Source: Bacillota bacterium (GTDB lineage: Bacteria; Bacillota; Clostridia; Acetivibrionales; DTU013). From it: DNA of 64,000 bases. Under the pieces are notes generated by a model that did no database searches, had not been told where the DNA came from, and worked only from the letters and a program-made list of their open reading frames with translations. The translations under genes and the position numbers were made by a program. Positions 34,613-43,014 of this stretch are shown piece by piece (the stretch's first letter is position 1; each line of letters opens with the position of its first letter). Location of the stretch: positions 62,001 to 126,000 of the forward strand of contig JAEZCO010000070.1 of NCBI GenBank assembly GCA_023433505.1, written 5' to 3'.

Positions 34613-35926
34613 ATGAGTTTAAAGTACATAATGCCTGATTGGGACGATTATGTCGATGCTGATTTTGATTTTAATACAGATTCATTTTCTACAGTAACTC
34701 GTGAAGGGCGAAGAGAATTATATTTACATGAGATAATGGGAAATGAGGCTCCATGCGATGGAATACTGGTAAGTCTGGCTCAATTATTAAAAAAAAAAGG
34801 AGCGTTAAAAAATTATAATGCTTTAAATCCTATCACTGTCAGAGATATTATGAGAATTCCAGATAAAATTAAAATAATTGGCGACTGTGGTGCCTTTACT
34901 TACAAGGATGAGACAACACCCCCATTTACCTCAGCTAATGCTGCGAATTTATACAATACATTAGGATTTAATGTTGGTGCGTCAGTCGATCATATGATGT
35001 TTGGTGAGAAAATTGTTATTAATAAAAACGGCAAAGAGAAAAAGGTTCCAATTTCTATAGAAGATCAAAGAGAACGGATGAAGGTTACAAGACAAAATGC
35101 AAAAGAATTTATTGAAGAAGTAGAAAGCAAACAGTACAATTTTACTCCAATGGGTACAATACAGGGGATTTCAAAGGAAGATTATGCAGATGCATTTAAG
35201 TACTATATTCAACTTGGATATAGATCTGTCGCTCTTGGAAGCCTCGTTCCTAAAACAGATGATGAAATAAAAGAAATAGTTCTGGCTGTTGGTGCTGAAT
35301 ACAATAAGCTTGATCCTCAAATTAAAAAAGAGGTTAAGATACACCTCTTTGGGGTTTTAAGACCAAAGCTATTTAGATATTATGATGAAAATGGTGTAAC
35401 TAGTTTTGATAGTATTAGTTTTTTTAGAAAAGCTTGGCTAAGGTCCGATAACAACTATCTAGGGGTTAATGGTGAATGGTATGCATCTTTGCGAGTTCCT
35501 CAAGCTAACCTAAAGACTAATTCAGATAAACTTAAAAAAAAGAAGATTAAAATTAATGAAGCTATACAAATGGAACAAAATGTATTAAGGTTATTATCAG
35601 AATACGATAATGACAGAGTAAGCATAGAGGAAGTATTAAGATCAGTTTTTGAGTATGATGAACTATTTGACAGATCTTTTGAGGATAGCGAAGAAATTAG
35701 AAAAACATATGCCAGGACACTTAGGGATAAACCATGGAAACGTTGCAATTGCCCAATATGTGGGGAGATTGGAATTCATGTTATCATATTTAGGGGGACA
35801 AATAGGAACAAAAGAAGAGGTTTTCATAATACGATTATTTTTTATGATAATTTAAAAAATCATAATCTTGAGAAAATTTTAAACCCAAAATCAAAAGAAA
35901 AGAGGGAATCAGCATGTCAAATGTAA
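34613..35926 (+). CDS. dpdA: DpdA-like 7-deazaguanine transglycosylase
   Basis: A 437-residue TIM-barrel transglycosylase of the TGT superfamily, with GGGGGAAA before the ATG. It shows a GDCGAFTY motif with the catalytic Asp region, a second Asp in GASVDHMMFG, GSLVPKTDDE, the HLFGVLRP strand, and a C-terminal zinc site CNCPICG...FHN (C-x-C-x2-C-x21-H) like that of TGT. DpdA proteins replace guanine in DNA with preQ0 or derivatives. It differs from bacterial tRNA TGT in overall motif order and context, so DNA is the likelier substrate. It is very AT-rich compared with the phage genes. Confidence 0.85.
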   Translation: MSLKYIMPDWDDYVDADFDFNTDSFSTVTREGRRELYLHEIMGNEAPCDGILVSLAQLLKKKGALKNYNALNPITVRDIMRIPDKIKIIGDCGAFTYKDETTPPFTSANAANLYNTLGFNVGASVDHMMFGEKIVINKNGKEKKVPISIEDQRERMKVTRQNAKEFIEEVESKQYNFTPMGTIQGISKEDYADAFKYYIQLGYRSVALGSLVPKTDDEIKEIVLAVGAEYNKLDPQIKKEVKIHLFGVLRPKLFRYYDENGVTSFDSISFFRKAWLRSDNNYLGVNGEWYASLRVPQANLKTNSDKLKKKKIKINEAIQMEQNVLRLLSEYDNDRVSIEEVLRSVFEYDELFDRSFEDSEEIRKTYARTLRDKPWKRCNCPICGEIGIHVIIFRGTNRNKRRGFHNTIIFYDNLKNHNLEKILNPKSKEKRESACQM

Positions 35927-36393
35927 GAAAATTAGCATTTTCTGGTCTTGTAATTGGAATTTATGTGGTTATTATGTATTTAACACAAGGCTTTGCTTTT
36001 GGCCAATATCAAATACGGATAGCAACTGGCTTGTATGCTTTAGCCTATCACTTCCCGTTTTTAGTTATCCCATTAGGGTTGGCAAATCTTATAAGCAACA
36101 CAATAATGGGTGGATTAGGGATATTTGATATAATAGGTGGTAGTCTGGTTGGTATCATTACTTCAGGTGCAATAGTGCTCTTAAAGAAAGTGACAAACAA
36201 GAAAATTATTATATTACTACCAATTGGAATTGTACCAAGCGTTTTAGTGCCTTTATGGCTAAGCTTCTTAATTCATGTTCCTTATATCTTACTAGTTATT
36301 TCAATTGGAGTTGGCCAATTTATTAGTGCATATACGCTAGGGCTGTTTATTATGAATTTTAGATTTTTGGTTAATAAATGGCAGGATAAATAA
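35914..36393 (+). CDS. QueT-like queuosine-precursor transporter (ECF S-component type)
   Basis: A 159-residue membrane protein overlapping the dpdA-like gene by 13 nt, with AAAGAGGGAA before its ATG. About five hydrophobic segments and the QueT-type segments YQIRIATGLYALAYHFPFL and NTIMGGLGIFDIIGGSLVG are visible. QueT proteins import preQ0/preQ1/queuine as S-components of ECF transporters. In this setting it could raise the supply of 7-deazaguanine precursor for DNA modification. The ECF energising module is not nearby and would be supplied by the host. Confidence 0.78.
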   Translation: MSNVRKLAFSGLVIGIYVVIMYLTQGFAFGQYQIRIATGLYALAYHFPFLVIPLGLANLISNTIMGGLGIFDIIGGSLVGIITSGAIVLLKKVTNKKIIILLPIGIVPSVLVPLWLSFLIHVPYILLVISIGVGQFISAYTLGLFIMNFRFLVNKWQDK

Positions 36394-36415
36394 TATTAGA
36401 AATTATTTATCCTGC
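36381..36415. terminator. Bidirectional hairpin between convergent genes
   Basis: GCAGGATAAATAAT (36381-36394) pairs perfectly with ATTATTTATCCTGC (36402-36415) around a 7-nt loop. It overlaps the queT-like stop codon and faces the convergent nuclease gene. Confidence 0.7.
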
Positions 36416-36424
36416 TCCAATATT

Positions 36425-37333
36425 TTATGGATATAATAGTTGATACGTACGCCCTAAATTCGCTGCTGCTAGGCAGTTCCATCTTTTATCACAAGCATTA
36501 CATGTTTCTTCAGGTGGAGGTGTATTAGGATTAGGCCAATTGTTAGCTGCTCTACATTGTTCAATAACATTAACAGTAGCTGCGAAATTTTGCATTGCAG
36601 TGTTGATTGATGTTTGATCTAGTGTTACTTCCAGCATTGAATTTACAGGCCTTGTTGTTGGAGTTGATGGGCCTGATAGTGAATTTAAAAAATATAATAC
36701 TGCACGTTTAGGAGTTTGGCCAGTTCGTCTTCTATAAAGCTCTGCATATACTTGCATTTGGTATACATATTGTTGATATAGTGGATCACCTTGAGATGGA
36801 CGATCAGATCCTTTATAATCCCAAATCTCTACTTCATTAGGATCACCTTCATAAGTTGCAAGTACATCCACATTGCCGTGCAAAATATAATTCCCTTGGT
36901 CTGCTTGAAGTTTGCATTCTGTATTTAAGATTCTGTGATACAAGGTTGGACCTTCTAGGGTGTTAAATCTTTTTAATATTGTAAGTGCTTGATCACGTAC
37001 TTGTACAACAGCACTAATACGTCTAGCTCGCAGAGAATTCTCAACCTCCAAAAAGTAACCATCAATTTCTTGATCTGTTGGAAGAGAACCTGGGACATTT
37101 GGACCTATCAACCCACGGAAATGAGTATGAGCCCTATCTAAGACCTGATGAATAATTGTCCCGTAGAATAACTGTAAAGCTAAAGCTGGCTCATATTTTC
37201 TGACTTTGAACTCAGAATATTGCATTGAACATCGCTGAAAAGATAGTATATCAGCAGTTATACTATAACGTCTTTTAATGCTCACTGGTGTTTGACTAGG
37301 AACATGTAAGCCAATGTAATTACGCCATGGCAT
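36425..37333 (-). CDS. PD-(D/E)XK nuclease with Cas4/AddB-like cysteine cluster
   Basis: A 302-residue nuclease of the RecB/Cas4 type (PDDEXK_1). It has the early Cys in SFQRCSMQY, the helix GTIIHQVLDRAH, the catalytic core HGNVDVLATYEG...VEIWDYKGS (D and D-Y-K), the QMQVYAELYRR helix and the C-terminal CNACDKRWNC. The four cysteines can hold a [4Fe-4S] cluster as in Cas4 and AddB. It starts 14 nt after the helicase gene in the same operon, so the two probably form a helicase-nuclease machine. Its place inside the deazaguanine island suggests action on unmodified DNA, which is unproven. Confidence 0.83.
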   Translation of the reverse strand: MPWRNYIGLHVPSQTPVSIKRRYSITADILSFQRCSMQYSEFKVRKYEPALALQLFYGTIIHQVLDRAHTHFRGLIGPNVPGSLPTDQEIDGYFLEVENSLRARRISAVVQVRDQALTILKRFNTLEGPTLYHRILNTECKLQADQGNYILHGNVDVLATYEGDPNEVEIWDYKGSDRPSQGDPLYQQYVYQMQVYAELYRRRTGQTPKRAVLYFLNSLSGPSTPTTRPVNSMLEVTLDQTSINTAMQNFAATVNVIEQCRAANNWPNPNTPPPEETCNACDKRWNCLAAANLGRTYQLLYP

Positions 37334-37347
37334 TTTTCATCAACTCC

Positions 37348-39522
37348 TTATAAACGTAATATATTTTGTCGAACCCAAGGTCCGCCATTTCCACCAAAAG
37401 ATGCAGTTTCAAATGCTCTTTTTCTTAATTGTCCGTCTGTCGCAAGAAGGACTAAAGCATACTTTGCACGAGAGTATGCTACAAAATGGAGTCGAATATC
37501 ATCATGCCAAGCTGAGTCATTTGCAGAATGGTTTATTACAGGATGAATAATTCTAAATTGTCGTAAATCGTTTTCCAGTTGATGGGACTTTCCTACTGTT
37601 ACGCTACTACCTAGTGATCCAACAAATACAAAATCAAATTGGAGCCCCTTCGACTGGTGAATTGTCATTATAGGTAATCTTCCAATGGGACATACAATCT
37701 CTTCATCCTCATCATCATCAATCCCTTGATCAGCAAGGTAACCGCAGAATAATGAGTAAAATTTACTCAACCAATATTGATTCACTCTACCAGCTAGATT
37801 ACTATCCATGTATAGAGATCGTCCTTGTTGGGAACAGAATGCTTCAAGTAATCTTGTTAGTTTACTTAATCGTAAGTCTTGTTCTTGATTTCCTTGGTAA
37901 CTTACAAATGGTTGATGAGATAGTATTCTATATAGAATTGTGGCTACTGCAGGAGTAATTCTATGGTTGACGGTATATTGCTGGCGAATTGCTCTTTGTG
38001 ACCGAGTAACGTAATCTCTTAGATTATTATTTTGGCTAGCAATTTGATTGTAGGCGTTTACCCATTCTAAAATCATGTCATATGCATCTTGCAGATAATG
38101 GGGGTCAGCAGCATCTAAATTTGGATCTAATATACTTATTAATGCACCTAATACTTGCTGAACTTCAGGTTGATCCAAGAAAGACCGTGATCTTGGATTG
38201 TAAACTGGAATACCCCGTTGTTCAAGTTCTCTGAGATATGGTCCTGCATTTCTTACACTATCTTTTGCGCTTCTTAGCAAAAGCACACACTGACTATAGT
38301 CATCAATAATTCCGTTAGAAATTAATCCTTGAACAGTATTAGCAAAAGTTGAGGCTAGTCCTGTAACAGTCCCTTCTCTAATTAGACCTACACTTGCAGG
38401 TAGGCCAAACCTTCCTGAAGAGGGGTTTAATAATGGTTTTCCCTGAACGCGGGCATTATTTTGTGTCATAATTGGAAACGAAGTAATATATGTATTGCAC
38501 CAATCAACAATTTTATTACTAGAACGATGATTATCTATTAGTGTAGCTTGATTTGGCATTATATTCCAATAACGTTGGCATTGATTACTAAACCCAACCA
38601 TACTTTCAACTGTACCTCCGCGAAATCGATACAATGCTTGATCATCATCGCCAACAACTGTAAGATTGTGGGGCATATTTGCTGCTAAAGTGAAATATAT
38701 CTGTTCTTGGATAGGGTTAGTATCTTGATATTCGTCTACCAATATATATTTTAATGGAGGATATTGTGAAGTCCCGTCTCCATTTAAAAAAGTCTGTCCT
38801 TGAGGAGTTTGCAAAAAATCTAAAAAGTGCTTTTGCAGATGTGCAAAATCACAGGAATATTTCTCATGCAATTTGTTCACATAAAGATCGTATATTTGAG
38901 CTACTTCTTGCCACACTCCATTATTTCTTCGCATAGAAGCTATATCAATTTGATCTTCTACAAGTCGATCTAGTAATAGTTTAAGAGCTTTCGTCCACTC
39001 CCATAGATTAGGATACGGCATATTTCCAAACAAATATTGAAATCTTGCTTGAAATAGAGTAAAATTACTTCTCACAGATCCAGCTATTTGATCACGTATT
39101 AACATTTTACTTTCAATGTCATCTAGCAATCTTAAATTTTGATAATTGACGTACCGATATTCTTGAAGAATATCATTACAAAGGCTATGTAATGTACCTA
39201 TTCTAAGTTGGCTAATATCTATATCTGAAAGTTGCGGGTATTGTCCAATAAGATATAGCATAGTTTCTGATATTCTATCTTCCAGACTTCGGGCTGCTTT
39301 CTGAGTAAAAGTAGTAACCATAATAGATTTCGGGTTAATGTTGTTACAACAAGCAAGTTTTAAGCACCTTATAACGAGAACTTCTGTTTTCCCAGTACCT
39401 GGTCCTGCAATTATCCATAAAGGGCCAATATTATGATGAATAGCAATTCTTTGATCTGGATCTAAAGGGAAACCGTTTTTTTGTTCTATAGCACTGATAA
39501 GTTGTTGATCAGTTATTTGCAA
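37348..39522 (-). CDS. UvrD/PcrA-type SF1A DNA helicase
   Basis: A 724-residue SF1 helicase. Motif I is AGPGTGKTEVL, motif Ia FTQKAARSLEDR, motif II LVDEYQDTNP, motif III VVGDDDQALYRFRGG, motif V IHQSKGLQFDFVFVG, and motif VI VAYSRAKYALVL (the usual VALTRAK is altered). No nuclease domain is fused. The paired downstream gene supplies one. It translocates on DNA and unwinds it with ATP. Very AT-rich, like the rest of the island. Alternatives are an anti-phage helicase-nuclease system unrelated to the base modification. Confidence 0.87.
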   Translation of the reverse strand: MQITDQQLISAIEQKNGFPLDPDQRIAIHHNIGPLWIIAGPGTGKTEVLVIRCLKLACCNNINPKSIMVTTFTQKAARSLEDRISETMLYLIGQYPQLSDIDISQLRIGTLHSLCNDILQEYRYVNYQNLRLLDDIESKMLIRDQIAGSVRSNFTLFQARFQYLFGNMPYPNLWEWTKALKLLLDRLVEDQIDIASMRRNNGVWQEVAQIYDLYVNKLHEKYSCDFAHLQKHFLDFLQTPQGQTFLNGDGTSQYPPLKYILVDEYQDTNPIQEQIYFTLAANMPHNLTVVGDDDQALYRFRGGTVESMVGFSNQCQRYWNIMPNQATLIDNHRSSNKIVDWCNTYITSFPIMTQNNARVQGKPLLNPSSGRFGLPASVGLIREGTVTGLASTFANTVQGLISNGIIDDYSQCVLLLRSAKDSVRNAGPYLRELEQRGIPVYNPRSRSFLDQPEVQQVLGALISILDPNLDAADPHYLQDAYDMILEWVNAYNQIASQNNNLRDYVTRSQRAIRQQYTVNHRITPAVATILYRILSHQPFVSYQGNQEQDLRLSKLTRLLEAFCSQQGRSLYMDSNLAGRVNQYWLSKFYSLFCGYLADQGIDDDEDEEIVCPIGRLPIMTIHQSKGLQFDFVFVGSLGSSVTVGKSHQLENDLRQFRIIHPVINHSANDSAWHDDIRLHFVAYSRAKYALVLLATDGQLRKRAFETASFGGNGGPWVRQNILRL

Positions 39523-39634
39523 TTAGACTCCCCCCTATTTAAAATGATTTAAAAATTTCTATGTGACATATTATAACACATGAAAGGGTAATTTTCCATT
39601 ATTTTAATAATTCATATGTAATATTACAATCTCA

Positions 39635-39663
39635 TTGTAGTTTTTTTATTTAAATGTTAGAAT
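39635..39663 (+). promoter_or_regulatory. Promoter of queC
   Basis: -35 TTGTAG (39635-39640), 17-nt spacer of mostly T and A, -10 TAGAAT (39658-39663), 39 nt before the queC start. Confidence 0.55.
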
Positions 39664-39702
39664 TATAAATTAATACAGTGAATTAACCTAAAGGGAGTAT
39701 AT

Positions 39703-40371
39703 ATGAAAGCAGTAGTTTTATTATCAGGTGGTATGGACTCAGCAACAGCTTTATTTTATGCTAAATCTCGGGGATATGATTGCTATGCCTTATCCTTTAA
39801 TTATGGACAAAGACATTTTAAAGAATTAGATTGTGCAAAAATAATTGCTCAAAAAGCCGAAGTATTTGAGCATATAATTATTAATACAAATATGAATGCC
39901 TGGGGTGGGTCTGCCTTAACTGACCTTGATATTGCTATTCCTAATGGTATTGAACACAAAGATGACATTCCAATAACATATGTTCCTGCTCGTAATATGA
40001 TTTTTTTAGCATACGCCGCATCATATGCGGAAGCGATAGGAGCACAAAATATATTTATTGGAGTTAGTGAAGTCGACTATTCCGGATATGTTGATTGCAG
40101 GCAACAATTCATTGATGCAATGGAAAAAGCCATAAATATGGGGACAGTTTGTTCGGTCGAATATGGTAAATTGATAAAGGTTCATACTCCTTTTGTAAAC
40201 ATGAGTAAATCAGATGAAATAAAACTGGGTATAAATCTTGGACTTGATTATGGATTAACTTGGACATGCTACAAAGGAGAGGAATTTGCCTGTGGGATAT
40301 GTGATAGTTGTAAACTTAGGTTAAAAGCATTTAATGAAATTGGGATTTCTGATCCAATAAAGTATAAGTAA
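39703..40371 (+). CDS. queC: 7-cyano-7-deazaguanine synthase QueC
   Basis: A 222-residue enzyme preceded by AAAGGGAG. It shows the PP-loop LSGGMDSATAL (Ser8-Ser13), the substrate segment VPARNMIFLAYAASYAEA, the GVSEVDYSGYVDCR motif and the zinc cysteines CYKGEEFACGICDSC. QueC turns 7-carboxy-7-deazaguanine into preQ0 using ATP and ammonia, giving the base that DpdA inserts. FolE, QueD and QueE are absent, so earlier steps depend on the host. It has its own promoter and is separated from dpdA by the reverse-strand helicase-nuclease pair. Confidence 0.95.
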   Translation: MKAVVLLSGGMDSATALFYAKSRGYDCYALSFNYGQRHFKELDCAKIIAQKAEVFEHIIINTNMNAWGGSALTDLDIAIPNGIEHKDDIPITYVPARNMIFLAYAASYAEAIGAQNIFIGVSEVDYSGYVDCRQQFIDAMEKAINMGTVCSVEYGKLIKVHTPFVNMSKSDEIKLGINLGLDYGLTWTCYKGEEFACGICDSCKLRLKAFNEIGISDPIKYK

Positions 40372-40394
40372 GTTATATATAAAAATGAGGGTGT

Positions 40395-41021
40395 ATGAAT
40401 AATATGGACAATCGTCGGGATGAGTTCTTATTGAGAATGTATGATCAAATGTTTAATAACATTGATAGACATATCTTAGTGGTGTGGCAATCTGTAAGTG
40501 TTCTTATTGGAGCTTTTGCCCTCTTTGCCCTTTCAGAGAAAAATATAATTCCAATCGATATTGCATGTACATTAATTGTAATGATAGCTACTTGGCTTAT
40601 AGCTCATGTATTTGATGCGTCTCATTGGTATAATAGGAATTTGAATATTATAGCAAATATAGAAAGAGAATTTTTAAATAAAGAAGATTCAAAGCTAATA
40701 CATTTCTATTTTGCTAGGCATATAAAGCCAAATGATATAATCACACAGTTAAAAATTCAAAGAATGTTGGGGATTTATGTAATAATTTTAGTTTTTTTAT
40801 ATCATTTACTAACTCGGATAATACCTAAATTGGGAAAGGTTATTGATCTATTTAATGATATAAGTGCAAAAGGAATTAATGGATTAAAAGGATATTCATT
40901 TAGTATAGTGATTCCATATATATTCATCATCATTTGTTTATTTTATTTGAATCGCATTAAAAATGATCGTCTTAAATCGCTTGAAGATTTTGAAAAGAAG
41001 TCTCCTGGTAAAAAACTGTAA
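40395..41021 (+). CDS. Small four-helix membrane protein downstream of queC
   Basis: 208 residues with four hydrophobic segments (VVWQSVSVLIGAFALFAL, ACTLIVMIATWLIAHV, LGIYVIILVFLYHLL, FSIVIPYIFIIICLFYL). The second precedes a conserved-looking DASHWYNRNLNIIANIEREF cytoplasmic loop. GAGGGTG precedes the ATG; 40404 is a second possible start. It lies 23 nt after queC and is probably co-transcribed. No family recognised. Confidence 0.68.
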   Translation: MNNMDNRRDEFLLRMYDQMFNNIDRHILVVWQSVSVLIGAFALFALSEKNIIPIDIACTLIVMIATWLIAHVFDASHWYNRNLNIIANIEREFLNKEDSKLIHFYFARHIKPNDIITQLKIQRMLGIYVIILVFLYHLLTRIIPKLGKVIDLFNDISAKGINGLKGYSFSIVIPYIFIIICLFYLNRIKNDRLKSLEDFEKKSPGKKL

Positions 41022-41195
41022 ATTAATTTTTTTACAATATTTTTGGAGAAAGTTAATAACATATACTAAGAATAAAATGTGAACATATTTTTGTTATCAA
41101 CCATATATTGGTATATTACTACTCTATGTATTCCACCTGTTTGATGACCCCTTAAGGCATGCAATAAAGTATAAATTGAAAAAAGCTTTACTAAA

Positions 41196-42107
41196 TCAAC
41201 AGATTTTTGCATCCTCAATAGCATCCCAGAAATCATTTTCATGTAAAATAATAATTCGTTTACCAGACTTCCGCATTTCCATTGCTTTTTCAACTTTACG
41301 ACCATAACATGAGAATGCCCAGCATGGATTTCCATTATTTCCGATCACTAAATAATCTGTTTTTGGGGTTACATTGTTGTGCTGAATTCCTCCCAATGAC
41401 AAAACGAGTTTACCTATTTCCTCACGCTTGGTTCGGTTAGATTCACCTGTGAAACAAAAAGATTTTTCTTTAATTTTGATTGTGGGACAAACCGAGCAAA
41501 TCCCACTTATTTTCAATGTTAATTTTAACTCTTCAATTTCAGGGCGGTTAATGTTATATGATGTAGTAGTATCAATAAATTCACTAAAAAATACTTTTAA
41601 GGCCTTCCTCTCAGATTCATCTACCCTACCGTCTGATAGAACAGACATAATTAGGCTATATACTTCATCATACGGGTATGTACCGGACAAATGCTCGTTT
41701 TCAAGTATCCAATTCTGTAAGTTTTCTATTTCCTTATCATTTATACAGTTATCGGATAATATACCGTGTAATATTCCCTGGAGCCTTTGAATATCAGAAG
41801 TTACAACATCATAATATATATTTCCTGTTTTAAAGTTATCGCAAACCCAGAGTATATCTTCAATTTCATCTTGAGAAAGATAATTATCATCTACAGATCT
41901 CTCAATTAGTGGGATCAACTCGTTAAAAGGATTGTTTTTCAAAAACTTTTTATATAGGTTGCACCAGTTTATTAGCTCGTAAATCTCATCATGATTTAAT
42001 TCTCTGTCTATGCTTATTCCTTTTAACATACCTTCAAGAGTATGAAGGGCTTTATCAAATTCGCTTCTATAGGTATAAATTTTGTAGTCTTTATGATCCT
42101 GTTCCAT
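41196..42107 (-). CDS. BRCT-domain protein
   Basis: A 303-residue protein. The N-terminal ~200 residues contain repeated short helical segments with acidic turn motifs (LNHDEIYELINWCN, LSQDEIEDILWVCD, INDKEIENLQNWIL, VDESERKALKVFF), which look like tandem helical repeats. The C-terminal ~85 residues are a BRCT domain as in NAD-dependent ligase (SFCFTGESNRTKREEIGKLV, VTPKTDYLVIGNN). BRCT domains bind DNA ends or partners. It lies between the AT-rich island and the immunity region, so it may be another accessory gene. Confidence 0.82.
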   Translation of the reverse strand: MEQDHKDYKIYTYRSEFDKALHTLEGMLKGISIDRELNHDEIYELINWCNLYKKFLKNNPFNELIPLIERSVDDNYLSQDEIEDILWVCDNFKTGNIYYDVVTSDIQRLQGILHGILSDNCINDKEIENLQNWILENEHLSGTYPYDEVYSLIMSVLSDGRVDESERKALKVFFSEFIDTTTSYNINRPEIEELKLTLKISGICSVCPTIKIKEKSFCFTGESNRTKREEIGKLVLSLGGIQHNNVTPKTDYLVIGNNGNPCWAFSCYGRKVEKAMEMRKSGKRIIILHENDFWDAIEDAKIC

Positions 42108-42247
42108 TTTTTATACCTCCTAACATATAGTAAAGTATAAATATATGGTAACAAAAACCTGATATTATTGCAATAATATGGAACAAATTTTACAATTATA
42201 TTGCCTTGGCGACAAGATCGCTTATTCAAAACCATTATTATATTAAT

Positions 42248-42470
42248 TTAATATGATTTTTTTACTGCTATCCTGTTACAATTCTGCTTTATCAATTCTA
42301 TATGGTCTTTTATCCACTTAATTGCTTCTTCTGGTGGGCCGGAATTAGGGCGGCCTAATAGGTGATCGGCTAGACTTCTGAAATATATGCACTAATTGTA
42401 TTCTTCATCATTTCTGTAATGCTTTCTGTAGAAGGCTTTCTTCCTTATGTAAATATTTTAGGCGTCTTGA
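42248..42470 (-). pseudogene. Decayed XRE repressor fragment
   Basis: Reverse-strand translation gives LADHLLGRPN, then PEEAIKWIKDHIELIKQN, closely matching the C-terminus of the repressor at 42513 (DFLLGR, then PEEAIKQVEDYIELMK). Upstream, a different frame gives RKPSTESI, like the HTH end of such repressors, so at least one frameshift and a stop interrupt it. It accounts for most of the 405-base gap here. Confidence 0.65.
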
Positions 42471-42512
42471 AAGCATAAATAAATTCATAACCTATTACTA
42501 TATTTATTTAGT

Positions 42513-42860
42513 TTAATTTTTTTTTAATCTACCATCTGGGTTATATTTCAATTTCATAAGTTCTATATAGTCTTCAACCTGTTTGATAGCTTCTTCAGGT
42601 AGGCCAGAGGTGTCGAGGTTGTGGTAGGCTTTTGTTTCGATTTTGGTTTCTATAGGCGTTCGGATGTCAGTACGGCCAAGCAAAAAATCAGTAGTTACAC
42701 TAAAAAAATCAGCGAGTTTCTGAAGAGTATCATAATCAGGTTCTCTTTTACCCAATTCATATTTTCCATATGTCGACTGATCAATTTTAAGATATTCTGC
42801 GATATCTTTTTTTGTTAGACCTCTTTCTTCTCGTAGAAGGATTAATCTTTCAGTAAGCAT
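42513..42860 (-). CDS. Prophage XRE repressor (CI-like)
   Basis: 115 residues: an N-terminal HTH_XRE domain (LREERGLTKKDIAEYLKIDQST, GKREPDYDTLQKLADFF) and a short C-terminal helix (EEAIKQVEDYIELMKLKY). It is divergent from the Cro-like gene at 43015, with four TAGAC-N5-GTCTA operators between them. It probably maintains lysogeny. The ImmA-like gene that would inactivate it is 8.5 kb away. Confidence 0.9.
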   Translation of the reverse strand: MLTERLILLREERGLTKKDIAEYLKIDQSTYGKYELGKREPDYDTLQKLADFFSVTTDFLLGRTDIRTPIETKIETKAYHNLDTSGLPEEAIKQVEDYIELMKLKYNPDGRLKKN

Positions 42861-42884
42861 AGATACCCCCTGTTTATAGGGTAA

Positions 42885-42993
42885 TAGACAAAATGTCTAA
42901 ACACAATATGGTAGACTATAAGTCTATTAGATTCAAAATATATATTGACAACTAGACGAAATGTCTATATATTATAACTAGACGATTCGTCTA
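42885..42993. promoter_or_regulatory. Operator array: four TAGAC-N5-GTCTA sites
   Basis: Four 15-bp palindromes of form TAGAC-N5-GTCTA: 42885-42899, 42912-42926, 42953-42967 and 42979-42993. Centres are 27, 41 and 26 bp apart. The third fills the -35/-10 spacer of the rightward promoter. They are probable binding sites of the divergent XRE regulators. Confidence 0.88.
42945..42973 (+). promoter_or_regulatory. Early rightward promoter (PR-like)
   Basis: -35 TTGACA (42945-42950), 17-nt spacer occupied by an operator, -10 TATATT (42968-42973). It drives the Cro-like gene and early operon. Confidence 0.82.
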
Positions 42994-43014
42994 GTTATGT
43001 TTGGAGGTGATGTA

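Noticed and set aside
34613..35926. Ordinary host tRNA-guanine transglycosylase
   Set aside because: Prophage context, DUF6884 neighbour and motif layout fit DpdA better, though a tree is needed.
39664..39702. preQ1 riboswitch before queC
   Set aside because: The short AT-rich leader lacks the C-rich loop and A-rich tail of preQ1 classes as I know them.
41066..41335. 89-codon minus-strand frame beside the BRCT gene
   Set aside because: It overlaps the BRCT coding end in another frame and has no family features.
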